Shown: piece by piece, positions 48,565 to 60,740 of the stretch
Layout of the letters: every line of letters begins with the position of its first letter
Position numbering within the stretch: position 1 is the first letter of the stretch
Origin: Ehretia macrophylla
Taxonomy: Eukaryota > Streptophyta > Magnoliopsida > Boraginales > Ehretiaceae
DNA: 64,000 bases
Direction of reading: 5' to 3'
Assembly (NCBI GenBank): GCA_037974665.1
Contig: CM075767.1
Coordinates: 5,233,501 to 5,297,500, forward strand
Program-made: the position numbers and the translations under genes
The notes under the pieces: generated by a model
Told to the model about the DNA's origin: nothing
Seen by the model: only the letters and a program-made list of their open reading frames with translations
Database searches by the model: none

Positions 48565-49785
48565 TGTAAGGCCCGGCATGACCCTATGTGCATTTATGTG
48601 ATTTTATCTGGTTAATTAGATGTTAATTATAATCTAGTAGTTTTCTAGCACTTTTAAATAATCTAATTAGCTTAGCTATAATGACTTTGATTCTCGACTT
48701 AGCAATCTTGACTTGGAAGACCTTATTTTGGCCTAGGTTTGACCAAGCCTTCACTTAGGTTGACCATTTGACCAACCACTACTGCATACATTAAGTAGTG
48801 CATGTATAACAAAATAAAATATCAAGGAATAAGAGGCCTTAATGGCCGGCTGTAGCAAGGAAGAAGAAAAGGGATAGTTGGCCTTAAGGTGTAATCGTGT
48901 TTTGTACTAGTTGCTTTGACATGTGTCTTTTGTGCTTAGCTTCTTTGCCAATTGTACTATATTTGCTAGATTAGTTACCTTTTAATTCCAATATGATTGA
49001 GTGACTAATTAGTTAACTAACTAATTTCTACTTCATTTCATATTAGTAGCTAAACCACTAACTTTAGCTAATTAACTAACAATTAACCAAGATCCTATCT
49101 AACTAATTGGTGTTTATATCTAGGCAATTAGCACTACACTTACTACTTAGCATAACAAGCAATAAAAATAAGAAAAAAGAAAGCAAATGGTCGGCCATCA
49201 TAGAAGAGAAAAGGAAATAGAAAATGTTAAGAGTGTTTATGTGGTTTGTCATAGTGTAATAATGTCATTTTGTGCAACTTGCCTAGCCATCATGCCATAG
49301 CTTTGTATTATATTGTATGTCATATAATAATAGCAAAAACCAAGGCCAAGTGGCCAGCCATTCACAAGGAAAAGAAAGAGAAATTGTTGCTTTTGAGTAT
49401 TAGCTTGGATTGTCATAAGGTTATCATTATTTGCTAGCATGGACTTGTCTTTCATAACTTACACCACCACATCATATACTACACTTAATAAACAACAAAT
49501 CTAGTAAAAGGTGGGGTGGGGTACACGGCCTAGGGAAGAAAGAAAATCAGAAAAATAAGACAAGAAGTTGAGTGTAATCATAGCTTGTCATAAAAGGTGC
49601 AATCATACTCTTTTGTCTTGCCAATGACCTACAACCACCACCACTTTGCATGGATCTCTTACACTATCCTACATTACCATTAAAACACAAAATAGAGTCT
49701 GAAAAAGAGGCCACATGGCTGGCCATGCATGCGTAAGAAGATAGAAAAGACTTTGCTTTGGAGTATGAATTTGGTTATGTCAGCA
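48565..49785 (+). repeat. T6, left part of a T-family LTR with an internal tandem array
   Basis: It starts tgtaaggcccggcatgacc after cttta. From about 48838 to 49760 it is made of four or five degenerate units of 150-350 bases. Each opens with a ggcca/cggcca-type motif (near 48850, 49190, 49350, 49530 and 49720), then an aagaaaag purine stretch, a tgtaatcat/gtcataa stretch and a cacttacta-like stretch. At about 49785 the sequence switches abruptly to reverse-orientation LTR sequence. Confidence 0.7.
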
Positions 49786-52139
49786 AGAATATGTTTACGC
49801 TTTCACATCGGATCGCATTTCATGTGGAACAATAATGAGTAATCAACTCTACTCTCTGAGGGATATGCCAAGCAAGAGTAGTAAATCACATAATAAAAGG
49901 ATACATTCACTTTCAGTTACTGATGCTGACTCTTTATGACTCCCATAACAAACCACGAGCCACAAACCACTTATGTCACCAGAGGGGATACTTCGGATGT
50001 ACCTCATGATACAAGGCCCTATATCCCCATGGGATGCTCCGTCCATGCGGGATAGGGACATGCCCTAATAGTAGCTATGGCACCTAGCAAGCCCAATGCT
50101 GCCAATGGAACCATGTCACTACCAAAGCGAAAGGTTGTAACCCTCGAGACATACACAAGCAATCGCATAACATAATCCAATAACAAGTGTCATATTCATT
50201 AACAATATCATATCAAGTAAGAGAAGCAACAAAGTAGGTTGCCCTCATAATCATATATTTGAGTTTCCAATCAATTCAATAACATATCATTTCAAGTTCA
50301 CGTTCCATTCACGTATAAATACTATAACAATTAACTTGGCATCAAGTCACAATTTCACTTACTTGCACATTTATAGGATATTGAAAGACTTAACGAGTAA
50401 CGAATCAACATACTTCACGTTAATGATTTAACAAGTATCTTTACACATTTAGGAGTCATTTAGCAACATCGCACAATAGTCGAAACTTGCAATTTGGCCA
50501 AGTAAACAAAATCTTCAAGAAATAACAATTATTGAGCTAGCTTAGAACAAATTCACAACTGCGCAATAGCCCAAATTTGGCAGCTTTGTTACGTATATTC
50601 ATGACCTCTAAATATTTTGGTCTTAGTATAGAATTAAAGCTCTTCGAATGTAGATAGTCCTAGAATCAAACAAAAGTCAATTCCGATTCAAAATCATTAA
50701 GTTATGACCCAAATAGTGCAACTGTGCAAAACTGTCGTATTTCCAGTAAGCTTTAGCTACCCTACAATTTTCATTTTTTTAGAGACCTTAAACGATTGAA
50801 TTAACTCAAACACCCAAAACAAAGTTTGTTATACACTAGCTAATCTATCCACTGTAAAAATATCATAATTTTTCAGGCATGTTTACTATGTCAAAAGGCC
50901 TCTAAAAAGTAGGATGCATTGCACTGTCCAGTTTACCTACTTCTCTTGCGTCATTTCAGAAATAGCAATTTCAGAGGTGTAAAACGTTGGAATTAGCCTT
51001 TGTACAAAACATAAAGTTTGTTCCAAAATGGCTAATCTAGCTAGTGTAATTGTTTTGTTTGATTCCGAGTTTGTTTACTATGTCTGAAATGCAATAAGAG
51101 TCAATGCTAACTCTCTGTCCAAAAATTCCTTTTCCTGAGTCATTTTGAAAATTATAAATTCAGAGAATTAAAATGATGGAACTAGCTTTTTCTCAAAATA
51201 GAAAACTTGCTCTAAACTGACTCATCTAACTACTATAAAAGTTTCATAAGATTTCAAGCAAGTCTACTATGTCAAATGGACTAAGGAATTCAGCTTACAT
51301 AGAACTGTCTAGTTTCAACAAAGTAGCAGCACATGTTTTTTAGCAGATTTCAGCATGATAACGATATTTTCTCACAAACCTTTCAACACAATATGTGTTC
51401 CTATAGAAGTCTATAAGAACATAGAATTTATTCAAATTTTTTTAGCAAGATTTATCTGTTCAAATAACTCCAAGAGTCTAGGCGCTACAGTAAATCTGAG
51501 ATGTATCTTTTATGCATAATATTGGGCAAATAAGCAATAACAACTTATCAATACATGCATATTCATGCTCTTTAACCTTGTAAAAGTCTTTTAAAAAGAA
51601 TTTCCGCACCTTTGAACTCCAAGAAAGATGCAAATACAATTTTGTTTGTAGGCTATATGTTGCAAACTCCAAGCAAATCCCTTGAATGGCTTCAACTTCT
51701 TCTTCTTTCTCCTTCTATTTCTCTTATTTTCCTCACAATTTCCGCTATTGTTTTTGTCCTAGAGCCGATGGGTTTATGGAGGGATTTATGGAGGGGTTTA
51801 GGGTTTATTTTGCTTAATTGATTTACTTGGTCTCCAAGTTTAGCTAACTTATCTTGCAAGATACATCTTTGGCTTATTCTATTTTGACCCCAATTAGTCT
51901 CTAGGCTTGCATTGCTTTCTCTTATTTTTATTCTTATTGTCGTGGCCTCCTAGGTAGTTTAGGAAACTTCAGATCTCAGATTGTTTGTTTGGTGCCTAAG
52001 TATTATTTTTAAGTAATTGCAATTCGACCCCTATAGTTTTTAAAGTTTTCAATTTGACCCCCAATAGTTTTTCTTTCTCCTTTCCTATAACCGTGGGTTA
52101 TTAGGGTAATTTAGGATAGTTGAAACCTAGTTTATTTAG
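49786..52139 (-). repeat. T7, partial reverse T-family LTR
   Basis: From 49786 to about 50250 it matches 61610-61846 plus 63679-63930 almost word for word, including the tgtccatgcgggatagggac stretch. It holds H-A at 50223-50246. The left end is cut at the junction with T6 and the right end adjoins a broken gag. It probably represents the 3' LTR side of the minus-strand element whose primer site is at 60724. Confidence 0.65.
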
Positions 52140-52146
52140 CTTACTT

Positions 52147-52359
52147 GGCTATTGTTGCAGTGATAAGGACTTCACGGTAGGTGAGAAACTGAAAGGGAGC
52201 CAAGCTGTTCTGAATTTCAGATCTCAACCCTCGGATAAATCTCCAGATCCCCTTCTCAGTAGTTTGTGCCATCCCCGAAGTATAATGAGACAGTTGATTC
52301 AGTCGGGATTCGTACTATGCAACTGTCAAATCCCCTTGCTTAAAAGTTACAAACTCATT
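52147..52359 (-). pseudogene. Ty3/Gypsy gag fragment with an internal stop
   Basis: Reading from 52359 down, 71 codons give a Gag capsid core: FKQGDLTVA, then a TAG (52315-52317), then YESRLNQLSHY, FIRGLRSEIQNSL and TYREVL. The pattern of LKQG-x-TVA-x-YE followed by a GL-R-x-I helix is diagnostic for plant Gypsy Gag. The stop sits where the glutamate of VAEYE is usual. Both ends are abrupt, and the upstream part reaches the leader within about 80 bases, so gag is deleted on both sides. No overlapping gene is likely on the plus strand. Confidence 0.78.
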
Positions 52360-55192
52360 CCTTCGAAGTTTCCCTCTAATTCCGAGATCTCTTCCAACCA
52401 TTTTTACTTCACCAAAAGAGGCATCCCCATGATACAATATGTATATATATGCAATTATGTTACATGAGAAGCAAGTATGTCTTTATACAGTTATGTCACA
52501 TAAAAGGCAATATGACACCCGAGCCTAGCATATAGTGAATAGAACTTATTTGCATATATTTATATGTTTATTTAAGTGCTTGTATGAGATTATGTGTTAC
52601 TTTAGCTTTGCATTTACTTAGTAATTTTACTTTTTCTATATTTTTTCAAAATGTTTTAATACTATTTAAATAATTTATATAAAATGATTAACTTATTATT
52701 CTATTATTTTTATCGTGTAGAATTACTTTCTTACAACTAATAAATTAGTTTTCATCATTTAAAAATGAGTCATGAGCCCGGAGTGAAAATTAATGTATTT
52801 TATTTTTTGAATTTCGTATTTTTCCTATATTACGTGACATTAATCTAGCATACGTTCATTGGAATTACATGCATAGCATGTCGAGGGTGTGAGGTATAAA
52901 ATGTTTTGTCCTGTGTGAATAGTATTAACTAGAATACTATTTTGGGCCAAATGAGCTTTTATTGCATTTTTTTTTATTAACCAAACCTAAGCCCAACCCA
53001 CATATACATATATCATACATATATACTAATATATACACATATATACTTAGCATACAAAGCAAGCAAAAGAAAAAGAAAAGAGAGCCAAAATCGGCCAAGG
53101 CAAAAAAATAAAGGAAAAAGAAGAATTTTTCTAAGGATTCAAGTTTGATCTTCTCCAAGCCATCCAAAACCAATTCCTTGCATTTCTAACTCGTTTATGG
53201 TAAGGGAATGCATTATTTCTTGCATTTAAAGCCTATATCAAGTTTATGTAAAATGTTAGATTTGCTGTAAATGTTTAGTTTTGTGGTTAATCTTGCTTGT
53301 AATGATGTTTTTTTGTAGTTAGTAGAACATTCTTCAAAGCTTTTTACACTTGTTTAGCCATATAAATACAAATTGATATGTTAAAGAAGATGATGAATAA
53401 TAATTTCATCAAATTTTGTAATTTTGGCTTAAATGATTGTTTTATTGCTTGTATCATGTGCCATAAGTGTTATAATAGCTAAAATTGACACCAAACTAGT
53501 TAGAATATGATTGGAATTTGGTGTAGGTTGTTTGAATGCAAAGGGCCAAAAATGTGTGTTTATGTGCAAATTGTTAAATGTTTGTTTCATTGCTTGTAGT
53601 AAGTGTCATAAATGTCTAGGAAGCTAAAAGTGATGTTAAATTAGCTAGAAAATGGTTAAAACTTGGAATTTCTTGAATGCGAACAAAAGGGGTCGTGTGT
53701 GTTTTTGTTAGCCGTGTGTAGGTGGGTATGTTAGGAGGTGTTAGTTGTGTTAATTCGTGATTATGAGATGTCAATTGAGTGAATTTAGTGGATAAATTGG
53801 AAGATGGGAGAGTTATGGTAAAAAGGGGCTTTTGGCACTAAGTGTTGTAAAACCCCAAAATTCTCTTTATGTGAAATTGCATGTTTTGATCTGCATATAT
53901 TTTATTTGAATTGAAATGTGCTAATTATATGATTACTACTTCTATTATATGATATGTGAGCATTCATGAAATTTTCATAAAAATCTTCATTGAAAATTTT
54001 ATCGTTGATTTATGTGAATAGTATTTGAAACATATGTCCGCTAGAATTTTGAAACTGGCCTTTTAAATGTTTTAAAACCTAGTCCTCAATTTTTAATAGA
54101 CCCAGGCTTGATAAAAACTGATTCTAAAACAAATTAGGAATTTAAATGGATTTTATGTCTTCTTTTGCAAAAATTGAGTTTATACCCTAGTTGTATGTAT
54201 ATGTATGCATATAAAAATTGTTGTCAGCTAAATTAAGTCTACTAAATATAGTATTTATAATAGTTTATATACATATAAGCAAAATAGTCGAAAAACAACT
54301 AAAAACTAAAATGTTCACAACTTTGACTTTAACTTATTTTGTTGACTTAGCATTATATATACATTGTACATACATATTACATAAAAACAAAGCATAAAAC
54401 ACACTTAAATCTCACTCACATTGTCGTGAGCTTCTTGGAGCCAAAGGGAGATTTTTCTACTTAGTTTTCAAAGCAATTTTCTCTTAGAGAACTCATTTCA
54501 AGTCCAAATCTTTTCATACCGGGTTAGATTTTGCTTGTTGGGCATCCATTCTACACATTCCTAACTTATTTTAGCATCAAAGGATAGGGAAAATATAGGT
54601 CAATATTTCAAAGTTGAGTTGAGTTTTTGGTTGATGCAATTATAGTTCTTGTTTTGGTAAATTGATGTTATATTATTGCTTAGTATATGTTAAGGACCAA
54701 TTATATGTATTATTAGCCATTTTGAACGGTTGTAGCATGTATTTCTATTTTTTGGGCATTTAAATTGATTTATTGGCTTATAATCAAATAGATGTTATTG
54801 TAGTAGTTGGAATTGAATGGTAGTTGCTTCTATAGGCTTGTTAATTATTGTATAGTAATGTTGTAATGCCAAATTTTCAATTTGGATGCCATAGCAAAAA
54901 GGTCAAAAATTCAGCCTAGATGTGTTGCCAAAGTTGGGTTTGTTGGGCTTGTTTTGGATGGCTTTTGGTTGGTTTCCAAGGGGGTTAATGTAGTTGCATG
55001 TGTGGTTGAGTGGTAGGAAGAGGTTCGGGGGTTGTTTGATTAGTAGATTGTAAGTTATGAATTCTAGAAGTTTGTATAGTCTTTCTTTGAAATGCTAAAA
55101 TGTTTATTTGGTTGTTGAGTAGTGTTTGAGTAGTTATTTCATGGATTGTTGGGGAGTAGGTTTGGGTTTGCAAAAATGTTGAAATGTGTGTT

Positions 55193-55223
55193 AAGTTGGG
55201 TAGCCTACTTTGTCATCTAACTT
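55193..55223 (+). other. H-A stem-loop, second stem type, in T9
   Basis: aagttgggtagc pairs with gtcatctaactt at 11 of 12 positions, counting G-T pairs, around ctacttt. A first-type copy follows about 75 bases later. Confidence 0.65.
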
Positions 55224-55700
55224 GGTTGTCTTAATTGTTTAGTTAATGTTATGTTGATTGAGGTACTGTTAATTGATTGATGATTGTTGTTGTACCAGGG
55301 AACAACCTACTTTGCTGTTTCTCGAAATATGAAATGTTTATTGTTATTGTCATGAGTCATGATAGTGTGTGCCACCTTTCGGGTAGCGTCGAGCTGTCGG
55401 GTTAAAAACGACATGGCTATCATGTACTACCCCCAGCTCGCATGGGAGGAGATGCCATGAAGGGAGGGGCAAGATGAGGTACCTCCGGAATGTATTAATG
55501 GGTATTATAAGAAGTTGGTTGAGATCATGACGGTGTATGGAGCTACACCAACTAGTATATCCTTTCTCAACTGAATGGTTATTCATGTTGCTTGAATTGA
55601 ATTATTGATGTTGATGAAGTTTATTGATTGTTATTTTATCTAGGATGATTTCCCAAGTGGTAAAGAGAAAATATTTCCAAAACATCTTTTGAACCCTCGC

Positions 55701-55724
55701 TGAGCTTTGTGTTGTATAAGTTCA
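55701..55724 (+). other. H-B stem-loop in T9
   Basis: tgagctt pairs with aagttca, with one G-T pair, around a 10-base loop. It is followed by ccctc and, later, by ctttcaggt. Confidence 0.7.
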
Positions 55725-56875
55725 CCCTCTTTGCTGACTTTCAGGTGTTATTGAGCCGAAGTTAGGGTACATGCCTCAGGAGACTGAGTACGAGCCTTAT
55801 GTGGACGAGTCAAATGTGCAAGAGTCTTGTCCTTGATGCCTTAGCTGGAATGCTTCTATGTTGTTTTGTAATATGAAATATGTTGTAATGTTTAAAGCTT
55901 TAAAGGTTGTATTGTATAAGATGCTTTAAAGATAGTGAAAAGTATAATGCTAGTGTAGTAGCCTTACTTTTGGAAATGAATAGGTTGCTAGACTAGTTTT
56001 ATATCTATTATGCATATGTATATTATAGCTTGTGGTATGTTGTGGAAACGGAGGCATGTGACTTGTGGTTGGGATGTTGTGTGGTTGTATAATGAATAGT
56101 TTTGGATGTGTTTTATGTCGATGAATGATTGTTGGAGTTATGGTTGAAGTTGTAGTTGGTTGTGTAATGTTATAAAGGATTAGTTTAGAGTCCTGTTGTC
56201 CATATTACAAATGCTATATTGCAGAAATTTCGTTGCATCTTGACTGATCATAAGTGGGGTAGAGTTGGGTCGTGACAAGTGTTGGTTTTAGTTTAAAGTG
56301 AGTTTACTTGGTGTTTAGCGAAGTCATAAAGTGTCTATAGTTAATGTATGAACTACGTGGCTTAAGTGTTGAATGCTACTTGTATGTGAACCTTTGGACT
56401 AGTATCAAATGTTTAAGGAATAACTATTGAACTTGGTATTATTTGGATCTAACTTATTGTTAAAAGTAATCTTGGTTGAAATATGCATTGAGTAGTTGCT
56501 AGTAAAGTTAAAATCTAGTTGAAGCATGTTAATTGATTCTTATTGATTGAATTCAAATTAGGTTAATCAAGTGTAATTATAAAAGTATGAAATTGGTTTA
56601 GTCAATTGTTAAAGCGTTATGCTGGCTTACTTGCATAGTATTATGCTAGTTTTAATGGTTAAGTGATATACTTATATGAATAAGCTAGGGTGTGCACATT
56701 TGAGCTAATTCAAGGAGGTTGAAGTGAATCTAAGCTATTCTCTTGCATATTTAGCCTAATCCAAGATGAGGGATTTTCATCCTTCGGTGTACTTTAGTTT
56801 ATTTTCTTGTTAATAAATTGTATGATTTAGTATAATTGCTTGAGTTATGTGCTTGTTATTTTCTAATGTGTGTGC

Positions 56876-56901
56876 GAGGACAACCTACTTTGTTGTTCCT
56901 C
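56876..56901 (+). other. H-A stem-loop in T8
   Basis: gaggacaac pairs with gttgttcctc, with one bulged T, around the loop ctacttt. Confidence 0.7.
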
Positions 56902-58044
56902 ACTTGTGTGTTATTGAATTTTTGATTAGTCTCGTTATGTTAAATTGTAACTCGAGTGTCAAGGTTGTAACCTTTTTGGGTATGGTAGTGTCGGGATATA
57001 CCGGGCGGCACCGGGTTTTTCGGTATAGCTCGGCTACCATGGGACCTAGTCCCTCTCTCGCTAAGGATGCCGCCCTGGGAGAGTTGGGTCGTAGGATTTG
57101 GGGTATATCTAGAGTACGACCACTGAGTGAATGGGGTTTTGTCGGCATATTGTTATCGTTGTCATTATTATATCGGATTTTCAGTTCGTGGTTCGAGTTC
57201 GAGATCAAATTGTATCCTTTTATTGAGTAACTCTCGCTTGGGCCCTAAGTCCTTGGAGAGTTACATATGATCGTCTTCTTTATTTAAGTGCTATCAAATT
57301 CGTGATATTGGTTGATACTCTCGTATTGACGTGGCACCTTTGTGACTGTCTTGCTTGTTCTTAATTGATTGTCTGTTGTTATTGCTTGATATAGCTTCCT
57401 AAATGTGTTACTGAACTTTATTAGTTTGAGTGAGTATTTTATTTTGTTAATTGATTTTATGGCTTATAAGCATTGCACAAAAACATTTTTAAGCCTCCCC
57501 GGATAACTGTTTCCTCCCTCACTAAGCAATAGTGTTTTCTCATCCCTCTTTCTAACATTTTACAGGCATGGCAGAGATAGTCTCGAGAAGTAGAATAGGA
57601 AGGTTAAGTGTCCCCTTGATTGGTTGTATCTTTGATTGGATAGTTATATGACTTTATGTAAAGTGAATAGGTATCATGACTTGTATTTATTTTAGGTCCT
57701 GATAGTCTTGAATGCGTCATGTATTCGTTATGCAAATGAGTATGTAATGAAATGAAGGCTCACTTAGAGTAGTGACTTGTAATAATCTAGTTAATGTTTT
57801 GGTTTGTGAAACCTAGTTTAGAATGTTTATAGTCTTTTTTGCCAAAAGAAGGAACTGGAACTACCTAATGAATTAGAGATGAACTAAATTATGTATATAA
57901 ATGATAGTTCTTGTGTGATGATTCTTCTACATGCAGGTTGGTTTGGCCTAGAAACAGGGAAAACTTTGTCCCTTTTTTTCTCATTTTTCGTGACTTGGGG
58001 ATTAGGGTCAGGGACTTGATTCCGTGAACGGTCAGGGCGTTACA

Positions 58045-58299
58045 GGCAAGTATAACATAATGCATAACTATTATACCATATAGCGCTACTCTTAATGTAC
58101 AACCTAGTATACATGAATTAACAGTAGCATATTAAGCACTTAAACATATAGTACACACCGATCACATAGGCACATTGATCACATAGAACACATTGTTCCC
58201 ATTGGTTCACTTAACACATAATACATGCGCACATATCTTTCAAGACAACTTTATACCAAGACTTCTACCCGAGGACCAAGGGTTCTAGACCCGGCTTAC
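58045..58299 (-). other. Untranslated leader of the minus-strand Gypsy element
   Basis: Together with 52360-52510 and 60701-60723 this is what remains between the primer site and gag once T8 and T10 are removed. It is non-coding and rich in tgatcacatag/cacatag-type short repeats near 58160-58200. Confidence 0.6.
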
Positions 58300-58807
58300 T
58301 GTAACCCCCTAACTCGACCCCATTTACGATCAATCAGGATGCAACGGAATTTCAGCAGTATAACAACAGTAACACGAACATCAGGGCTCTAAACCAACCA
58401 TTTACAACATCATACAACCAACTCCACAAATCACCAACCAACTCCACAATCAGGTTATCAACATACAACGCAACTGAAATAAACTTTAAACATTCTTTCA
58501 CCATTTCATCCATAAGTTATATACCTCCGTTCCAACATCATACATAGGTTATATTATACATTGCAAAATAGATTATACACCAGTCTAGCAACCAAATCAT
58601 GTTCAAAAGGAAGACTACTAAACTAGCTTAGTATAAATCTTATAATTAAGTAAGTTATACAATATAACATATTACAACAACTAAGACAAACTCATGGCAA
58701 TGACTCCGGCATATAAGACTCGTCTACATAAAGCACATTCTCAGCTTCCTGAGGCACGTACCCATATTCATGTTCAATAGCACATGTATGCATATAACAA
58801 ATGAGAG

Positions 58808-58830
58808 TGAGCTTATATAAAACAAGCTCA
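58808..58830 (-). other. H-B stem-loop in T10
   Basis: tgagctt and aagctca form seven perfect pairs around a 9-base loop, the most regular H-B in the window. Confidence 0.75.
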
Positions 58831-59323
58831 GGGAGGATTCGATAGATCTTTTAAAAGTATTTACTATACTCCTTGAAAATCATCATTTGAGCAGTAAACA
58901 CACAATAAACATCAGTAACAATTAAACATCAGTAACAATATAAGCACAACAATGATAATAACCAATCAATAAGGATACTCTAATTGGTGTAGCTTCAAAC
59001 ACCATCACGATCTTAACCATCTTCTTATAACTCTCCATTATTCACACACCCGAGGTACCTCCACTAGCCCCTCCCTCCATGGTACCCTCGCCCATGCGAG
59101 TTGGGGGTAGTTTATGATAGTCATGCCGTTATCAACCTGATAGCCCAATGCTGCCCGAGAGGTGGCACACACATACCAAGACTCATGACAATAATAATAA
59201 TCATTCATATCACAAGAGGACAACAAAATAGGTTGTCTATCTCCCGCCTTCATCAATAATCAATTAGTTAACATCATTTCAACAACATAACATTAATTAA
59301 TCAGTTAACAACTCAACAACTAA

Positions 59324-59350
59324 GTTAGATGACAAAGTAGGCCATCCAAC
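59324..59350 (-). other. H-A stem-loop, second stem type, in T10
   Basis: On the minus strand gttggatggc pairs with gtcatctaac at all ten positions, two of them G-T, around ctacttt. Confidence 0.75.
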
Positions 59351-60723
59351 TTAACATGCATTAAACCACTCAACCAAACTCAAATCTAACCAACAACAAC
59401 CCATGATTCAACCACTCAAACACCACTCAAACAACTAAAGACATTATTTCAACATTTAAAAAAAGACTACTCAAACTTGCAAAAGTCATATCTTACAACC
59501 TATTAATCCAATACCCTTCAAACCAGTTTCTATCACTCACCCACTCAAGCAACTACGTTAGCCCCCTCGGAAACCAACCACAACCCATCCAAAACATGCC
59601 CAACAACCCTAAAACCACAATGCACCATGGCTGAATTTTCCGGACTTTCACCACGACATCACAATCAAAATTTCAGTATTACAACATTACTACCACGTAT
59701 TTAACAAACTTTTAGAAGCTAACATCAATCAATTCCAACCACCACAACTCCATTAAATCAACAACAACCCAATAACTCAATTTTAATATCCGAAAAATAG
59801 AAATACATGCTACAACCATTCAAAACTTATATAAACACATATAAATGATCCTTAGCATCCACTGAGCAATAATCTAACAACAATTTAATATTTCATCGGA
59901 TAAAAATGCAATTATATGAAATTGAAACAAAATAGCACTTTGAGATCTAGAATTTTTCTCTCACCTTTGTTGTTATATGATGCAAAAAATATATGCAATG
60001 GATGCCCAACAAGTGCAATCAAACTTTGGTTCAAGATTATTGGCTTTGTATTGCAAATTCTAAGAGAAAAATTGATCAAAAGCTAAGCAAAAATGGCTCC
60101 CAATGTTTCGGCCATGTGTGTGAGATTTGGAGGTGTTTGAGCTTTGTTTTATGAGTTATTTTTGTTATGTTAAGAATATATAAGGCAAGTCAACAAAAAT
60201 AAAAGAAAGTCAAAGGTGAACACTTAGGTATTTTTAGTCTTTTAATTCTATTTCTTGACTATTTTGCTTAACAACATGCAATTAACTCCTAGACTATTTT
60301 AAGTAGCAGATTTTTAGTTGACAAGGAATTTCACATGCAAATATTTTCACCCGACTCGGTTAAAAATACAATTTTTGCAAAAGAAAGTGTAAAAATCTTT
60401 AAAATTCCTAATCCGATTCAAAATCTGTTTTAATCAGACACGGGTCTTCTAATATCCTAGGACTAGGTTTTAAAATGTTTAAAACATCCGTGTAAAAATT
60501 TTAGCGGACGTGTGTTCAAAACACTATTTACAAAAACCGTCGATAAAATTTCTGATGCCGATTTTGATGAAAATTTTATGGATGTACACATAGCATGTAT
60601 TAAGAATATAAATCACAGAATTAGCGCATTCTAACTCATATAACACATAAACAGGTCAAATCATGTAAATCTAGGCAAAGACGTAATCTGGGGTCTCACA
60701 CTTACGCCTAGCTAACTAGCTAA

Positions 60724-60737
60724 GCTCTCTGATACCA
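60724..60737 (-). other. Primer-binding site of the minus-strand Gypsy element
   Basis: The minus strand reads tggtatcagagagc three bases after an LTR end gggtcgtgaca at 60741. This fixes the LTR to the right as the 5' LTR and places gag to the left. Confidence 0.88.
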
Positions 60738-60740
60738 CCT

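Larger units (their letters stand above)
53846..56277 (+). mobile_element. T9, 2.4-kb solo LTR inside T8
   Basis: It runs from tgtaaaaccccaaaattc to gttgggtcgtgaca with exact agtgt on both sides (53841-53845 and 56278-56282). It contains two H-A stem-loops (55193-55223 and 55297-55321), a GC-rich core at 55370-55500 and H-B at 55701-55724. Confidence 0.92.
52511..58044 (+). mobile_element. T8, 3.1-kb solo LTR, split by T9
   Basis: It ends ggtcagggcgttaca at 58044. Both sides carry ggcaa (52506-52510 and 58045-58049), which fixes the start at tatgacacccgagcc; the first two bases have mutated from TG to TA. After removing T9 and one duplication it is about 3.1 kb. H-A is at 56876-56901, the GC-rich core at about 56985-57130, and a decayed H-B near 57523 is followed by catccc and ttttacagg. 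Confidence 0.85.
58300..60700 (-). mobile_element. T10, 2.4-kb solo LTR in the leader of the minus-strand Gypsy element
   Basis: The plus strand reads tgtaaccccctaactcgacc at the left and atctggggtctcaca at the right, with exact cttac on both sides (58295-58299 and 60701-60705). It carries H-B at 58808-58830 and two H-A copies at 59218-59238 and 59324-59350, the same paired arrangement as T9, so T9 and T10 are close relatives. Confidence 0.92.

Noticed and set aside
49500..49760. Possible tRNA or snRNA in the tandem leader units
   Set aside because: No cloverleaf, A/B boxes or snRNA motifs could be found by eye.
56847..57230. Overlapping frames on both strands over the GC-rich LTR core
   Set aside because: The core is GC-rich and so poor in stops; the wording is shared with other LTR copies as nucleotide sequence, not as protein.
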